This document shows, in pieces, positions 49,763 through 58,780 of a DNA stretch of 64,000 nt (the first letter of the stretch is position 1; every line of letters begins with the position of its first letter). The DNA is taken from assembly GCF_029255285.1 (NCBI RefSeq), contig NZ_JAPUVI010000055.1, forward strand, positions 1-64,000, read 5' to 3'. Made by a program: the position numbers and the translations under genes. The stretch is from Accumulibacter sp. (GTDB lineage Bacteria; Pseudomonadota; Gammaproteobacteria; Burkholderiales; Rhodocyclaceae). The notes under the pieces were generated by a model that was not told where the DNA came from, ran no database searches, and worked only from the letters and a program-made list of their open reading frames with translations.

Positions 49763-52702
49763 CTAGCGTTGGCCGAAAACGAGCGGAAAGTCCGGGACGC
49801 CGCTCGGGACGATGGTCACTGGTGATTGCGCGCCTTCCGTCAATGCCTTGACCCGTTCGGAAACATAGAGATCAAGCATCTTGTGCGTGATGCGGCCCGA
49901 TCTGTTGTAGTCGGCTTTGCCGCGCAAGCCCTCGAGAATGGCCTTGGTGAACGCGCCATTGCCCCAGTCGGACGATTCTTGGGCGTACTGGCGTCCGGTC
50001 GCGGCGGCGAAGACGATCACTCCGTTGTCGGCACTCGACAATTCGTTGATGACGGCGGTCGTGTCGAGGCGCAGCGAACGCGTTCCGGTGCCCAGCACGT
50101 TGCCGGCGTGGCAGGTGTCGATGAAGAACAGCGCCTTGCCGGGCAGAGATACGAGCGTGTTGCGGATTTCGCTGAAGATCACGCCGCTGCGCTTCAGCGC
50201 CTTGATGTTGACATCCTGCGGCAGAAAGTAATAGGTGCCGTCGGCATCGTTCACACCGTGCCCGGCAATGAAGACGATCGCTACGTCGCGTGAAGTCAAT
50301 TCGCGGCGGATCCATTCCAGTCCATCCAGAACGTCGTCGCGTTTGGCGCCGTTGTCGGTCAGCAGGCGAACTGCGACCTTGCGGTACAGACCGCCCTCCT
50401 GCGTCTTGAGAAAATTCGTCAGATCGGTCGAATCCTTGGCAGCGAACTCGAGCTGGATAGAAGGATCCTGGTACTTGCTAACGCCCACTGCCAGTACATA
50501 GAGCGCAGGCCGCAGGTCGGCGGAGCCGGTGGCCAGCGACGGGCTGGCGGGCTCCGCCACGGCTGCCGGCGGCCGCTTGAGCAGCAGCGTTGCCTCGGGC
50601 GACACGCCATGTTTGTTTTCGGCAAACAGCAGGAGCTGCGCATCGTAATCCGGTAGCGCTAGCGGTACCTCGTAGATCGTTTCGTTGTCGCTTGCCCGCG
50701 AAGTGCGCAGCGAAGCCAGCGGCGGCACGGCCACCGGCTGCCCGTTCAGGCGTGCGCGCAGTCTGGTCGTGGGTGCGTCCACCGGCGTGCGAACCGCCAC
50801 TTGCAGCTTGACTTCACTGCCGCGCGACGTCGGCGCGACGTCGGGCGAGACGATGCGAACCGTCGGCGGCAGGCGCTCACGAATCGCCTTGCCGCCGAGC
50901 GGTGTTGCCGCAATCGCCGGCAGGGCGGCGAGGGCGGCCTGGCTGCTGCCTTTGCCGACCACTTCGCTGAGCAGTTCGGGCCGGTAGTACTCGGCGCGGA
51001 AACGCGATACCGGATAAAAATCGGCCGCCTGCGCCGGACCTCGGTCGACCTGCCAGCCGACCAACGTTTCGCCGCCCGGGCTGGCCGCGAAATGACCGCC
51101 TGGCGTCCACATGACCCAGCGGCGTCCGTCGGCCTGAGGAAAGAAAACGAGTTGCTCGCTTCCGTCGTTTTGACGGTACCAGCGCAAGCTGCCATCGCTG
51201 AAACCGGCGACGACCCAGCGTCCGTCGTCGCTCAGGTTGACCTGCCAGGGCGTCGCCGGCGCGGCGGCACGCCAGAGCTCGCTGCCGTTGCGGTCATACA
51301 GGCGGATCCGGAAATTCGTCGCCACAACCACACGGCCGCCGTCGCGGGCCACGCTGGCCGACAGCGACCACTCGCCGGCGTCGAGGACGAGTGTCTTGCC
51401 GTTGATCGATGGGTTCTGTCTTTCGAACCAATTGTCGACCACGGTCTTGGCGGCCGTCGTGCGCGGCGCCTGCCAGTCCTTGCCGGGTTTTGCCCAGGCG
51501 AGCTGGCGGAGGTCGAAGGCCTCGGCCGAACGGCCTGGCCGCGCTTCTTGAAAGGATAGCGCGCCGCCATCGGTGGCCAGGCGGAAGCGGCTGCGCTGGT
51601 TGCGGAAATCGAGCAGGCCATGGCCGACGTTGAGCAGAGCCTGTCCTCCGGCGGCGAGCATGCCCCATGCCGGATCGGCCGTGGCATACAGCAGGCGGCC
51701 ATCGCGCGCGGCGTGCAGCGCCGTGATCGTGTTGCGCGCCACGGGCAGTATCGATGGCTCTCCACGTCCGGCGTCGGGCCAGGTCAAAATGGCAAACTGT
51801 CCCTTGTCGTTGCTCCAGCTACCAGCGGCGTAGATCCGCTGGCCATCGGTCGACCAGGCGACGACACTCAAACTGCGGCCGGGGCTGCTTCTGGGCGGCG
51901 CAAGAGTTCTCGAGGCTTTCAGCGTCTTGGCCTCGAGCAGAACGACCTGCGCCTGGTCCGCCGCGCCAACGGCGACCGTTTGCCCGTCGGGCGAAAAAGC
52001 AAGGCCAAAGGGCACCCCGGTGCCGGCCGGCGTACTCCGGGCGAGCCGCTGGAGACCTTTCGCGGTTGCTTCGTAGCTGCGGACGAAACCGTCCGCGCTG
52101 CTCACGACGAGCATCTTGCCGTCCAGCGACCAGGCGGTCGCATTCACTTCGTCGGAATAGTCCGCGTCGCCTGGCAGTTCGCGGGCCGCCGTCCAGGCGT
52201 CAGCACTGGCGAAGATACGTACGCCCTGTCTGCCCCACAGACCGGCGACCAGCTTTCTGCCGTCGGGAGAGAAGGACAGGTGGGTGACGACGTCGGGCAG
52301 GCCAGTCACGCGGTGGATGATCTGGCCGTCGTGGCGGCGCACCAGGTAGAGGTCATTGCCCGACGACCAGCCGGCTGCCGCATAGACGCTGCCGTCCGGT
52401 GTCATGGCCACGGCGTAGAGCTTGCCATCGTTGCCGGCGCCGGACGGCGGCCGAAATACCGACAGCAGCGTGCCGCTACCGGCATCCCAGAGGCGGGCGG
52501 TCTTGTCCTCGGCGGCGGTGACGGCGTAGCGGCCGTCACGGTCCAGGCTGGCCGCGCGAATCGGCGCCACATGGCTGCCGGTTTCGATGCGCAGGCTGGG
52601 TACGGCTTCTGCCGCCGCTTGGCCGGCAGCCGTACCGCTCATCAGAAGGAAGCCGCAGAGCAGAACTTGAACTTGGCGCAGGCAGTCCCGAAGTCTCAGC
52701 AC
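49763..52702 (-). CDS. Exported WD40-like propeller protein with C-terminal caspase (C14) domain
   Basis: About 979 residues. A Sec-type signal (VQVLLCGFLLMSGTAAGQA) directs it to the periplasm. A long beta-propeller region follows (AASLDRDGRYAVTAAEDKTARLWD, AWSLDGKMLVVSSADGFVRS, NLSDDGRWVVAGFSDGSLRW). The C-terminal 240 residues are a caspase-like peptidase: catalytic His near 812 (FIAGHGVND) and Cys near 861 (FFIDTCHAGN). The start is uncertain; GTG at 52702 is chosen, with TTG at 52711 possible. It lies 23 bp after the OmpA lipoprotein gene, so they share a transcript. Bacterial caspase homologues act in proteolysis and cell-death signalling; substrates here are unknown. Confidence 0.85.
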   Translation of the reverse strand: MLRLRDCLRQVQVLLCGFLLMSGTAAGQAAAEAVPSLRIETGSHVAPIRAASLDRDGRYAVTAAEDKTARLWDAGSGTLLSVFRPPSGAGNDGKLYAVAMTPDGSVYAAAGWSSGNDLYLVRRHDGQIIHRVTGLPDVVTHLSFSPDGRKLVAGLWGRQGVRIFASADAWTAARELPGDADYSDEVNATAWSLDGKMLVVSSADGFVRSYEATAKGLQRLARSTPAGTGVPFGLAFSPDGQTVAVGAADQAQVVLLEAKTLKASRTLAPPRSSPGRSLSVVAWSTDGQRIYAAGSWSNDKGQFAILTWPDAGRGEPSILPVARNTITALHAARDGRLLYATADPAWGMLAAGGQALLNVGHGLLDFRNQRSRFRLATDGGALSFQEARPGRSAEAFDLRQLAWAKPGKDWQAPRTTAAKTVVDNWFERQNPSINGKTLVLDAGEWSLSASVARDGGRVVVATNFRIRLYDRNGSELWRAAAPATPWQVNLSDDGRWVVAGFSDGSLRWYRQNDGSEQLVFFPQADGRRWVMWTPGGHFAASPGGETLVGWQVDRGPAQAADFYPVSRFRAEYYRPELLSEVVGKGSSQAALAALPAIAATPLGGKAIRERLPPTVRIVSPDVAPTSRGSEVKLQVAVRTPVDAPTTRLRARLNGQPVAVPPLASLRTSRASDNETIYEVPLALPDYDAQLLLFAENKHGVSPEATLLLKRPPAAVAEPASPSLATGSADLRPALYVLAVGVSKYQDPSIQLEFAAKDSTDLTNFLKTQEGGLYRKVAVRLLTDNGAKRDDVLDGLEWIRRELTSRDVAIVFIAGHGVNDADGTYYFLPQDVNIKALKRSGVIFSEIRNTLVSLPGKALFFIDTCHAGNVLGTGTRSLRLDTTAVINELSSADNGVIVFAAATGRQYAQESSDWGNGAFTKAILEGLRGKADYNRSGRITHKMLDLYVSERVKALTEGAQSPVTIVPSGVPDFPLVFGQR

Positions 52703-52725
52703 GTCGCTCAATTCCAGCCGCGTGG

Positions 52726-53931
52726 TCAGCAGGAAACCTTCTTGAACTCGATGCGCTGGTCCAGCGCATCCGACTCGTTGCCCCTGCCGGTGCCGACGAG
52801 CGCGCGCTGCGAACCATAACCCTTGGCCGTCGACCGTTTGGCCAGGGCCGGATTGGCCGCCACCATCTTCTGGCGGACGAATTCGGCGCGCTGCAGCGAC
52901 AGTCTTTCGTCCATCTGCTCGGAAGTGCCGCGCCGGGTGTGTCCGGCGACTTCGATGCACGAGTTCTGGCGCAGCGACTGACGGCCAATCTCCGACAACC
53001 ACTGGGCATACGGTTGCGGCGCCTGCTCCTGACTGAAAGCGGTCGCGCCGGGTTTGAAGTCGAAACGCACGGCGAGCCGGTCGCTCGCCAGGCCCATTTC
53101 GACGAGCTGCCCAAACGCCTGCATGGCGGGCTTCCTGCGGCCCAGTTTCTGGTTGTCGAGGTAGATGCCGGCGTAGACGCGTGCCTGGTTGCCGGCCGGA
53201 TTCTTCAGAACCGATTGGTAGAGGGCCAGCGAGTCCTTGTAATTCCTTGCCTGGTAGGCTTTTATCGCTTCGCTGATGGTCGACGCGGCGAGCACGGCGT
53301 CGATGTAGGCCGGATTGATCGGATCACCGGCTTTCGTTCCCTGGCAGGTCTTGATGTAGCCGTCGACCGCCGTGTCCTTGGCCCATACCGGCATTTCGCG
53401 GAAGAAAGGCAGTGGGGTCGGATCGAAACCGTCGGGTAGCGAGCGTGCCAGCCCCTTGCTGATGATCTTGCCGGTTTTCAGATCGGCAAGCGCGAAGCAG
53501 ATGCGGTAGGCGTCGCGCTCGCCGTCGGCCTTGCCCTGCAAGTTGATCGGCGTGAAGGTGCCGACCATCAGCAAGGGCAGCGTCGAGACGGTCTCACTGG
53601 TAAAGGGCTTGACATCGACCTGCTGGTAGTTTTCCTTCACCAGCTGAACGACCGACTGCTCCATCGATGCCGTCGCTTCGGTTTGCACGCCGGTGTTACC
53701 GTCTACCAGCGGGTCGACCACCATGCTGTATTTCTGATCCCTGGCCAGATTGGCGTTGGCCAGCAGGTCTTGTGCCGCCTTGCGCACCGCCTGGTCGTAG
53801 GGCAGGGCGGTCAGGGCAGCCGGCGCGGGCGCCGCTGCGGTGGGCTTCTCCTCGGTGCTGCTGCAAGCGCTGGCCAGGGCTACTAGAGCAAGGCAAGCGC
53901 TGAATAACAGGCGCGATTGGAATGGCATCAT
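52726..53931 (-). CDS. OmpA-like peptidoglycan-associated lipoprotein
   Basis: 401 residues. A lipoprotein signal (LFSACLALVALASACSS) is followed by an N-terminal alpha/beta domain (MVVDPLVDGNTGVQTEATAS, LLMVGTFTPINLQGKADGERD), a TPR-like helical part (AIKAYQARNYKDSLALYQSV) and a C-terminal OmpA domain (SCIEVAGHTRRGTSEQMDERLSLQRAEFV, split here in function into the Asp-less HTRRG loop and the RLSLQRA helix). The usual Asp of GHTD is Arg, so peptidoglycan binding may be altered. It precedes the caspase gene by 23 bp, and the pair probably works together in the envelope. Confidence 0.85.
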   Translation of the reverse strand: MMPFQSRLLFSACLALVALASACSSTEEKPTAAAPAPAALTALPYDQAVRKAAQDLLANANLARDQKYSMVVDPLVDGNTGVQTEATASMEQSVVQLVKENYQQVDVKPFTSETVSTLPLLMVGTFTPINLQGKADGERDAYRICFALADLKTGKIISKGLARSLPDGFDPTPLPFFREMPVWAKDTAVDGYIKTCQGTKAGDPINPAYIDAVLAASTISEAIKAYQARNYKDSLALYQSVLKNPAGNQARVYAGIYLDNQKLGRRKPAMQAFGQLVEMGLASDRLAVRFDFKPGATAFSQEQAPQPYAQWLSEIGRQSLRQNSCIEVAGHTRRGTSEQMDERLSLQRAEFVRQKMVAANPALAKRSTAKGYGSQRALVGTGRGNESDALDQRIEFKKVSC

Positions 53932-54052
53932 GAATACTCCCTATGGTTTTCCGTGGTTTTCCGTCATCGTTTGACCGAGGATTGCCCAGCGCGTTCGTCG
54001 ATACGGCAAGCGGATTGTACAACTCGCCGGCCAGGCTTCCGGCGGTCGTCGC

Positions 54053-54862
54053 TCAGGGTTTACGGTAGATCGTCGGTTTGACCGACTTCAGCCGATCGGT
54101 GATGCCGTTCAACGACTCTGAATGGCCAACTATCAGGTAGCCGCCCGGAAGCAGTTGGGGCAGGAGGTTGGCGATGACCTGGCGCTTGGTTTCGCTGTCG
54201 AAATAGATCATCACGTTGCGCAGGAAGATGACGTCGAACAAGCCGAGGCGGGGATCGATCGGCCGGGTCAGGTTGACCTGGGCGAAGCGGACGTGCTGGC
54301 GAATCGCCGGTGCGACCAGGAAGCCGTGCGGATCGTCGCTTGTTTTCACGCAGTACTTGCGCCGGCAGGCTTCGGGAATACCCTCGTTGCGCTCCAGGGG
54401 GTAGCGACCGGCACGTGCCTTGGCGAGCACCTGCGTGCTGATGTCGGAACCGAAGACCTCCCATCGGGCGTTGCCTGGCACGGTGTCGGCGATCACCATG
54501 GCTAGGCTGTAGGCTTCCTCGCCACTCGAACTGGCGGCACTCCAGAGGCGTAAGGTGCCGCCCGTCGGACGCTGGCCGAGAATTTCGTCACGCAGGAACT
54601 CAAGATGGCGAGCTTCACGGAAAAAGTAGGTTTCGTTGGTCGTCAGCAGGTCGACCATGGTCTGCAGCTCAGCTGGCTGCCGACCGCTGGACACCATCCG
54701 GTAATAGTCCCCGAAGCTGCCGAGTTGGTGTTCGCGCAGCCGCTTTTGCAGGCGGCCGACCAGCAGCGCTTTTTTGTTGTCCGCCAGCTTGATACCGGCT
54801 ATCTGGTGGACCAAACGCTGGAAAAGAGAAAACTCCTGGTCGGTGATCGCCGGTGCGTCCAT
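54053..54862 (-). CDS. cheR: CheR-type chemoreceptor glutamate methyltransferase
   Basis: 269 residues. The N-terminal CheR helical domain (FSLFQRLVHQIAGIKLADNK, TTNETYFFREARHLEFL) precedes a Rossmann SAM-binding domain with LRLWSAASSSGEEAYSLAMV, NVMIYFDSETKRQVI and GGYLIVGHSESL. It methylates glutamates on methyl-accepting chemotaxis proteins, or acts in a related signalling system. ATG at 54862 begins MDAPAITDQ. No other chemotaxis gene is in the window, so its receptor partner lies elsewhere. Confidence 0.93.
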   Translation of the reverse strand: MDAPAITDQEFSLFQRLVHQIAGIKLADNKKALLVGRLQKRLREHQLGSFGDYYRMVSSGRQPAELQTMVDLLTTNETYFFREARHLEFLRDEILGQRPTGGTLRLWSAASSSGEEAYSLAMVIADTVPGNARWEVFGSDISTQVLAKARAGRYPLERNEGIPEACRRKYCVKTSDDPHGFLVAPAIRQHVRFAQVNLTRPIDPRLGLFDVIFLRNVMIYFDSETKRQVIANLLPQLLPGGYLIVGHSESLNGITDRLKSVKPTIYRKP

Positions 54863-55475
54863 GGGCAATGGTCTCGATTCTGTCGCCGGCGGGCCGCACC
54901 GCGGGCGGGGCGAGTGGTTGTCGGGTGCGCAGCGGCGGTTCGGCCGTGCGCACGCGTCATCCTGCGGCAAAGATCCTTGTCGGCGCAAGCCTGGGCGCCG
55001 CTTCGACGGGCGAGGTGCTGTTCGTCCGCTTGGTTGTCGCCACGGATGCCGGGCGAGGCACGGTGCCTTGTCCGGGGGGGGCGTGGCGCATCGGGCATCG
55101 TCGAAAGAGCTTGATTTATTTCCCTTGGGCAAGCCCTCGCTAGTGTTGTTTTGCCACATTGAGCGTAGTAAGGGCGTGGAAGTGTGCGTTATTTGTCGTC
55201 TCCTCGCCGTGGAAGCAAGTATTCTGCGGCTATTCGAGGAACGTCGCTGGGCGGCGACCAGGCGGGCCGTCGGGTCACTGGCATAAAGGCAGCAGGTCAA
55301 AGAACTTTGCCTGTCGTCGAGAGCCATGGTACGGCGGGGCGAGGGAAGCTACTTTCGTGGCGAGAGTCAATTCCACTATACTGTGGCGCGTTTTTGTGAT
55401 GCCTGACGGGGTGATGTATGGCGGGCGTCGGCAGCAATTCGTGTCCAAGCTGGTGACCAAAACAAGGAGAGAGTT
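54863..55475. other. Divergent intergenic region upstream of the exopolysaccharide operon
   Basis: 613 bp between cheR (minus) and the Wza-like gene (plus). Open frames here show no family signal. The right half becomes AT-richer. It holds a possible sigma-54 site (55279-55294) and a TATACT -10-like sequence at 55377-55382 with a poor -35. Confidence 0.55.
55279..55294 (+). promoter_or_regulatory. Possible sigma-54 promoter of the exopolysaccharide operon
   Basis: TGGCATAAAGGCAGCA has the GG-N10-GC spacing and a TGGCA -24 element, but the -12 element is CAGCA instead of TTGCA. XrtA-type loci elsewhere are controlled by sigma-54 activators (PrsR). The gap to the start codon is about 180 nt. 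GG-N10-GC occurs by chance in GC-rich DNA. Confidence 0.25.
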
Positions 55476-56105
55476 ATGTGGTTTACACGCCTGCATGAGG
55501 TACTTGGCGCCGCGTTTCGTTGGTTCGCCGCTGCCGCGCTGGCGGCGCTGGCTGTCGGCTGCGCTTCGCTTCCGCCGGCGCCGACCGTCGCGGCCTCGCC
55601 TGATTACCGCTATCTCATCGGCCCCGGAGACAACGTCAATATCATCGTCTGGCGCAATCCTGAGCTGTCGATGTCGGTGCCCGTACGTCCGGATGGAATG
55701 ATTGCCGGACCGCTGATCGAGGACATGCCGGCGATGGGCAAGACGCCGACGGCGCTTGGACGCGATATGGAAAAAGCGTTGGGCACCTTCATCCGGGATC
55801 CTGTGGTGACCGTCGTGGTAACCGGTTTCGTGGGAAACCAGAGCGAGCAGATTCGTGTGGTGGGCGAAGCCTCCAAGCCGCAGGCTCTGCCTTATCGACA
55901 GAACATGACCTTGCTTGACGTGATGATCGCCGTCGGTGGTTTGACCGATTTTGCCGACGGCAACGGCGCGACGCTTCTCCGGGCCGCCGAGGGCAACAAG
56001 CAGTACAGCGTCCGGCTGAGCGACCTGATCCGCCGTGGCGATGTGTCCGCCAACGTCGATGTGAAGCCGGGTGACGTCCTGATCATTCCGCAGAGCTGGT
56101 TCTGA
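55476..56105 (+). CDS. XrtA-associated polysaccharide export protein (Wza/EpsE-like)
   Basis: 209 residues. The signal ends in a lipobox Cys (AALAVGCAS). The polysaccharide export domain shows YLIGPGDNVNIIVWRNPELS, followed by a SLBB-like part (VVGEASKPQALPYRQNMTLLDVMI) and the end VKPGDVLIIPQSWF. It is shorter than Wza, as usual for the PEP-CTERM/XrtA-locus member. It forms or caps the outer-membrane export channel. AAGGAGAG lies upstream. It is the first gene of the operon. Confidence 0.93.
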   Translation: MWFTRLHEVLGAAFRWFAAAALAALAVGCASLPPAPTVAASPDYRYLIGPGDNVNIIVWRNPELSMSVPVRPDGMIAGPLIEDMPAMGKTPTALGRDMEKALGTFIRDPVVTVVVTGFVGNQSEQIRVVGEASKPQALPYRQNMTLLDVMIAVGGLTDFADGNGATLLRAAEGNKQYSVRLSDLIRRGDVSANVDVKPGDVLIIPQSWF

Positions 56106-56203
56106 ACGACGTTCGGACCGTGCTGACACCAGATCGTTGGCTTAGTCGCGTCGCGGCCCAGCTGCGGCGCTCCCCAAACCGCTACTGATAGAGTCTGAAT
56201 CCG

Positions 56204-57766
56204 ATGGATGAACTGCTTCGACAAGCGCTCACGATCCTGCGCGGAATGTGGAAACGTCGCTGGCTGGGGATCATCGTCGCCTGGGTCGTCGGACTGGCCA
56301 GCGTCGCGGCCGTTCTCGCCATTCCGGACAAATATGAGGCGTCGGCGCGTATCTTCGTCGATACCCAGTCGATCCTCCGACCGCTGATGTCCGGCCTTGT
56401 CACGCAGCCCAACGTCGACCAGCAGGTGATGATGCTGAGTCGTACCCTGATCACGCGGCCGAATGTCGAAAAGTTGATCCGCATGGCGGATCTGGACCTC
56501 AAGATCCAGTCCAAGGCCGATCGTGATGCACTGGCCGAAATGCTGATGGCGTCGCTGAAGATTCAGAACACAACGCGTGACAACATCTATACGATCACCT
56601 ATCGCGACACCCAGCCGGACCACGCGAAACGGGTCGTGCAGTCCCTGGTGTCCATCTTCGTCGAATCCAACCTCGGCGACGCGCGCAAGGATTCGGAATC
56701 GGCCAGGAAGTTCCTCGACGAACAAATCAAGGCGTACGAGAAGAAGCTGGAAGAAGCCGAGGCGCGACTCAAGGAGTTCAAGCTTCGCAACATGGCGGCA
56801 CAAGGCTCGGAAGGGAAGGATCACTTCGCTCGCATGAGCGAGGCCGGCACCCTGCTCGAGCAGAGCCGGCTGGAATTGCGCGAGGCCGAGCAGTCGCGCG
56901 ATTCCTTGAAGCGTCAACTGCTGGGGGGTGAGGAGCCTTCGTTGCTGCCCGACGCGAGCCAGGAGGCGATCGCCGGGGTTTCGATTCCCGAGATCGACAG
57001 CCGGATAGACACTCTGCAGCGCAACCTCGACGCCATGTTGCAGCGCTTTACCGACAAGCATCCGGATGTGGTCAGCACGCGCCGTCTGATCAAGGAGCTG
57101 GAAGACAAGAAGCGCGAGGAGATCGCCGCCCGGCGGAAGGCGGCGGCGAGCAATCCGACGTCAACCACGACCATCAACCCGGTTCAGCAGCAGCTCAAGA
57201 TATCGCTCTCGGAAACCGAAGCGAGAGTGGCCGCCCTGCAGACACGCGTTGCCGAGTATCAGGCGCGTTATGAGCGCATGAAAGGTCAGGTGACGTTGGT
57301 TCCCCAAATCGAAGCGGAGTATGCGCAGCTCAATCGCGACTACGACATCAACAAGAAGAACTACGAACAACTGGTCCAGCGCCGCGAGTCCGCCAGCATG
57401 GGCAGCGAAATGGACAGCACCGCCGGCGTGGACTTCCGTTTGATCGACCCGCCGCGCGTTTCGCCGAAGCCGGTGGCCCCGAATCGTACTCTGCTGTTGC
57501 CTCTGACGCTGCTGCTGGCGCTCGGCGCCGGGGTTGCCGTGACTTTCGCGGCCAGTCAAATCCGCCCGGTGTTTTTCGATTCGCGCTCCCTTCGTGAAGC
57601 CTGTGGTCTGCCTCTTCTGGGAACGGTGTCGCTGCTTGTGGACGACGCGAGGAAACGTCGGGAGAGAAAGGACTTGCTGCGCTTTGCGGCGGCCTGTGGT
57701 TCGCTGGTCGCGGTCTACGCGACGGGGCTGCTCGCCTTGTTTCTACTTTCAGTCCGTACTGCCTGA
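56204..57766 (+). CDS. XrtA-associated polysaccharide chain-length determinant (Wzz-like)
   Basis: 520 residues. Membrane helices near 19-39 (WLGIIVAWVVGLASVAAVLAI), 425-446 (PLTLLLALGAGVAVTFA) and at the C-terminus (SLVAVYATGLLALFLL) enclose a long periplasmic coiled-coil domain (KAYEKKLEEAEARLKEFKLR). The GNVR-like segment is DINKKNYEQLVQRRESASMG, and the proline-rich RLIDPPRVSPKPVAPNRTLL precedes the second helix. It sets polymer length together with the tyrosine kinase that follows after 9 bp. The third helix at the end is a feature of the XrtA-type family. Confidence 0.93.
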   Translation: MDELLRQALTILRGMWKRRWLGIIVAWVVGLASVAAVLAIPDKYEASARIFVDTQSILRPLMSGLVTQPNVDQQVMMLSRTLITRPNVEKLIRMADLDLKIQSKADRDALAEMLMASLKIQNTTRDNIYTITYRDTQPDHAKRVVQSLVSIFVESNLGDARKDSESARKFLDEQIKAYEKKLEEAEARLKEFKLRNMAAQGSEGKDHFARMSEAGTLLEQSRLELREAEQSRDSLKRQLLGGEEPSLLPDASQEAIAGVSIPEIDSRIDTLQRNLDAMLQRFTDKHPDVVSTRRLIKELEDKKREEIAARRKAAASNPTSTTTINPVQQQLKISLSETEARVAALQTRVAEYQARYERMKGQVTLVPQIEAEYAQLNRDYDINKKNYEQLVQRRESASMGSEMDSTAGVDFRLIDPPRVSPKPVAPNRTLLLPLTLLLALGAGVAVTFAASQIRPVFFDSRSLREACGLPLLGTVSLLVDDARKRRERKDLLRFAAACGSLVAVYATGLLALFLLSVRTA

Positions 57767-57775
57767 GGAAAAACG

Positions 57776-58780
57776 ATGAGCCTCATTGAACAAGCGGCGA
57801 AGCGTCTCGAGCAACTGCGCAAGGCGGGTGTGGAGATCGCCGGTCCGGTTGCCGATGCCGCGCCGCCGCCACCGGCGATCCTGGTAGACGCCGCGCGCCT
57901 GCCACCGGCGGCCGCGCCGGCGGTGGCAGGCGAGGCCGAAGTGCCTGCCGTGGCCAGGGTTTCTGTCGAATCGCGGGCAGAGGAGCCGGTCGTTCCTCCT
58001 GCGGCGATCGTTTCTCGTCAGGTCGAACTGGACATGGCCGCGCTGGCGGCCGGTGGCCTGATCACCCCGGATGCTCCGCGTTCTCAGATGGCTGACCAGT
58101 ACCGGGTGGTCAAGCGGCCGCTGATTGCCAATGCCATGGGCAAGGGGGCGGCGCCGATCCGGCGTGGCAACCTGATCATGGTGACCAGCGCGTTGTCGGG
58201 CGAAGGCAAGAGCTTTACCGCGATCAATCTCGCGATGAGTATCGCCATGGAACTGGACAATACCGTGATGCTGGTCGATGCCGACGTCCCGAAGCCGTCG
58301 GTATTGAGGATGCTCGGTTTACCGCCGGCGCGTGGTCTGCTCGACGTCTTGACCGACGATTCGGTCGATTTTTCGCAGGTTCTGCTGCGCACCAACGTCG
58401 AAAAGCTGAGTCTTCTGCCAAGCGGTACACAACACGCGCGGGCGACCGAACTGCTGGCCAGCGAGGCGATGATCAGCCTGCTCGACGAGATGGCGACCCG
58501 CTATCCCGATCGAATCATCGTTTTCGACTCGCCGCCCTTGCTGATGACCACCGAGTCCCGGGTTCTGGCGACTCACATGGGTCAGGTGGTGGTGGTCGTC
58601 AAGGCGGAGAGCACGGCACGCAGTGATGTCAAGCACGCACTGGCCGCCATCGAATCCTGTCCTGTCAAGCTGGTGCTGCTCAATCAGGCGCGCTCGACGA
58701 CCCAGGACGGCTACGGTTATGGCTACGGCTATGGCTATGGCTACGGTTATGGCTACGGCTATGGTTCCGATGGTGCTTGA
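57776..58780 (+). CDS. XrtA-associated tyrosine autokinase (BY-kinase)
   Basis: 334 residues. Walker A SALSGEGKSFTAINLA near 139-154, Walker A' VMLVDADVPKPSVLRML near 162, and Walker B IIVFDSPPLLM near 247. The N-terminal 100 residues are Pro/Ala-rich with RQVELDMAALAAGGLI. The C-terminus is a striking Gly-Tyr tail (nine Gly-Tyr pairs), the expected autophosphorylation cluster. It regulates polymerisation by cycling phosphorylation with the chain-length protein. The stop overlaps the next gene by 11 bp. Confidence 0.94.
   Translation: MSLIEQAAKRLEQLRKAGVEIAGPVADAAPPPPAILVDAARLPPAAAPAVAGEAEVPAVARVSVESRAEEPVVPPAAIVSRQVELDMAALAAGGLITPDAPRSQMADQYRVVKRPLIANAMGKGAAPIRRGNLIMVTSALSGEGKSFTAINLAMSIAMELDNTVMLVDADVPKPSVLRMLGLPPARGLLDVLTDDSVDFSQVLLRTNVEKLSLLPSGTQHARATELLASEAMISLLDEMATRYPDRIIVFDSPPLLMTTESRVLATHMGQVVVVVKAESTARSDVKHALAAIESCPVKLVLLNQARSTTQDGYGYGYGYGYGYGYGYGYGSDGA
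58709..58765 (+). repeat. Hexanucleotide repeat encoding the Gly-Tyr tail
   Basis: Nine GGYTAY units and a final GGT, in frame, encoding nine Gly-Tyr pairs. Slippage by six bases would change the number of phospho-acceptor tyrosines without altering the frame. Confidence 0.9.

Noticed and set aside
55377..55382. TATACT as the promoter of the exopolysaccharide operon
   Set aside because: The -10 is acceptable but no reasonable -35 lies 16-18 nt upstream, so it is mentioned only in the region note.
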